Assembly (NCBI GenBank): GCA_014654775.1 | Contig: JACVZW010000030.1 | Coordinates: 124,001-188,000 of the forward strand | Direction: 5' to 3' | Length of the DNA stretch: 64,000 nt | From: Paracoccaceae bacterium | Lineage (GTDB): Bacteria; Pseudomonadota; Alphaproteobacteria; Rhodobacterales; Rhodobacteraceae | Shown: positions 63,117 through 64,000 of the stretch, one piece after another | Layout of the letters: every line of letters begins with the position of its first letter | Numbering within the stretch: the first letter of the stretch is position 1 | Program-made: the position numbers and the translations under genes | The notes under the pieces: model-generated | Database searches by the model: none | Told to the model about the DNA's origin: nothing | The model's input: the letters and a program-made list of their open reading frames with translations, nothing else

Positions 63117-63737
63117 TCAGGCAGCCAAGACCAGCCCGCCTTCGCGGCACAGGAAGTCCACGACATCCGGCACGCCCACGCCCTGCCGCAGCCGCGCCAT
63201 GACATAGGGCCGCTGTCCGCGCGCGCGCTTCGTATCTTCTTCCAGCAGCACAGGGTCCACGCCCACATAGGGCGCGAGGTCCGTCTTGTTCACCACCAGC
63301 AGATCGGACCGCGTCACGCCCGGCCCACGCTTGCGCGGGATATCCTGGCCGGCCGCAGTGTCGATCACGTAGATCGTGAGGTCGGCCAGTTCCGGGCTGT
63401 AAGTCGCCGCCAGATTGTCCCCCCCGCTTTCGATCAGGATCAGGTCAAGGTCCGGAAAGGCCCCGCGCAGATCGGCCACGGCGGCAAGGTTGATCGAGGC
63501 ATCCTCGCGGATCGCAGTATGGGGGCAGCCCCCCGTCTCCACCCCCCGGATACGCTCCACGGGCAAGACCTGCGCGCGCATCAGGTATTCGGCATCCTCG
63601 CGCGTGTAGATGTCATTGGTGATCACCGCCATGGAGCAGCGATGCGCCAGGGCGCGGCAAAGCTGTTCGGTGAGGGTCGTCTTGCCAACGCCCACCGGCC
63701 CTCCGATTCCGACTCGCAGGGGTCCGTTCGCTTTCAT
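63117..63737 (-). CDS. ureG: urease accessory GTPase UreG
   Basis: A 206-residue SIMIBI GTPase that supplies energy for nickel insertion into urease. P-loop [19 protein letters not shown] at about 12-30, the nickel-binding Cys-Pro-His in [43 protein letters not shown], and guanine specificity [10 protein letters not shown]. It overlaps ureF by ATGA. Confidence 0.97.
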   Translation of the reverse strand: MKANGPLRVGIGGPVGVGKTTLTEQLCRALAHRCSMAVITNDIYTREDAEYLMRAQVLPVERIRGVETGGCPHTAIREDASINLAAVADLRGAFPDLDLILIESGGDNLAATYSPELADLTIYVIDTAAGQDIPRKRGPGVTRSDLLVVNKTDLAPYVGVDPVLLEEDTKRARGQRPYVMARLRQGVGVPDVVDFLCREGGLVLAA

Positions 63738-64000
63738 GTCTTGAAGATCCTCACATCCATGCCTTCATGCCGCATCGCGGCCAGATCGGCCCCCAAAGCC
63801 GCACTCGAGATGTCATCGACCGACAGAAGCGCCGCCTCTTCTGCCAATCGCGCGATCAGCGGGTGCAGGCGCGACAAAGCCGCCTGCCCGTCATTCTGGC
63901 CCAAGGGCACGAAGCGGACCGCCGCCGAGACAAGATTCGAGGCGAAGGCATGCAGGTAGAGCGCGATCACATCGCGCTTTTCCAGCCCCAGCCCCGCTGC
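63734..64000 (-). CDS. ureF: urease accessory protein UreF (C-terminal part; N-terminus beyond window edge)
   Basis: The frame is open to the window edge; the visible 88 residues include [33 protein letters not shown], the family's C-terminal region. UreF acts as the GTPase-associated chaperone in the UreDFG complex on apo-urease. The rest of the urease operon presumably lies to the right. Confidence 0.93.
   Translation of the reverse strand, partial: AAGLGLEKRDVIALYLHAFASNLVSAAVRFVPLGQNDGQAALSRLHPLIARLAEEAALLSVDDISSAALGADLAAMRHEGMDVRIFKT

Overview
The window is the complete photosynthesis gene cluster of a purple (or aerobic anoxygenic) phototroph of the Rhodobacteraceae, with flanking housekeeping genes on the left and urea genes on the right. 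Several features point to a Rhodobacter-like lineage. The reaction-centre operon is pufQBALM followed by pufX, with no pufC cytochrome. The superoperon order is crtEF-bchCXYZ-puf-dxs. A full spheroidene pathway (crtEBIDCFA) is present, and ppsR is paired with a cobalamin-domain aerR/ppaA gene. The DNA is very GC-rich, so most long antisense ORFs are codon-bias shadows. No LH2 (puc) genes, tRNA, rRNA, CRISPR array, transposase or prophage were seen.

Layout. About 1-8.6 kb: edge-truncated class V aminotransferase, MsbA-type ABC exporter, ygfZ, a small conserved alphaproteobacterial gene, a PopZ-like gene next to tolC and a pcm-like methyltransferase, and an FAH-family hydrolase. 8.7-20.9 kb (minus strand): crtE-crtF-bchC-X-Y-Z-pufQ-B-A-L-M-X-dxs. 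21.0-31.2 kb: crtD-crtC (plus), crtI-crtB-tspO (minus), crtA-bchI-D-O (plus). 31.2-40.0 kb (minus): idi, bchP, orf428, bchG, bchJ, bchE, ppsR, aerR. 40.3-56.5 kb (plus): bchF-N-B-H-L-M-lhaA-puhA-B-C-bciE-acsF-puhE-hemA-cycA. 56.6-64 kb (minus): urtABCDE urea transporter and ureG, ureF.

How it works together. HemA supplies 5-aminolevulinate. BchHDI inserts Mg, BchM methylates, and either AcsF+BciE (oxygen-dependent) or BchE (oxygen-independent) closes ring E. BchLNB, BchF, BchXYZ and BchC build bacteriochlorophyllide; BchG and BchP add and reduce the tail. Dxs, Idi and CrtE supply isoprenoids. The puf and puh genes encode LH1 and the reaction centre plus assembly factors, and cytochrome c2 closes the electron cycle. 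I count ten TGT-N12-ACA PpsR palindromes, all between crtF/bchC and aerR/bchF, and one FNR-type box upstream of bchE.

The most unusual signal is a set of very short ORFs that fill the gaps inside the bch/crt/puh operons. They start on the stop codon of the upstream gene and stop on, or within three bases of, the next start codon. I found this in six separate gaps (bchX/Y, bchY/Z, crtA/bchI, bchH/L, puhA/B, acsF/puhE), in two cases reading through a strong hairpin and in one through a REPIN-like repeat. Other notable points are apparent non-canonical starts (ATT for crtA, CTG for bchD, none visible for crtC), a dispersed palindromic repeat captured in frame inside bchB, and GTAG-type inverted repeat pairs.
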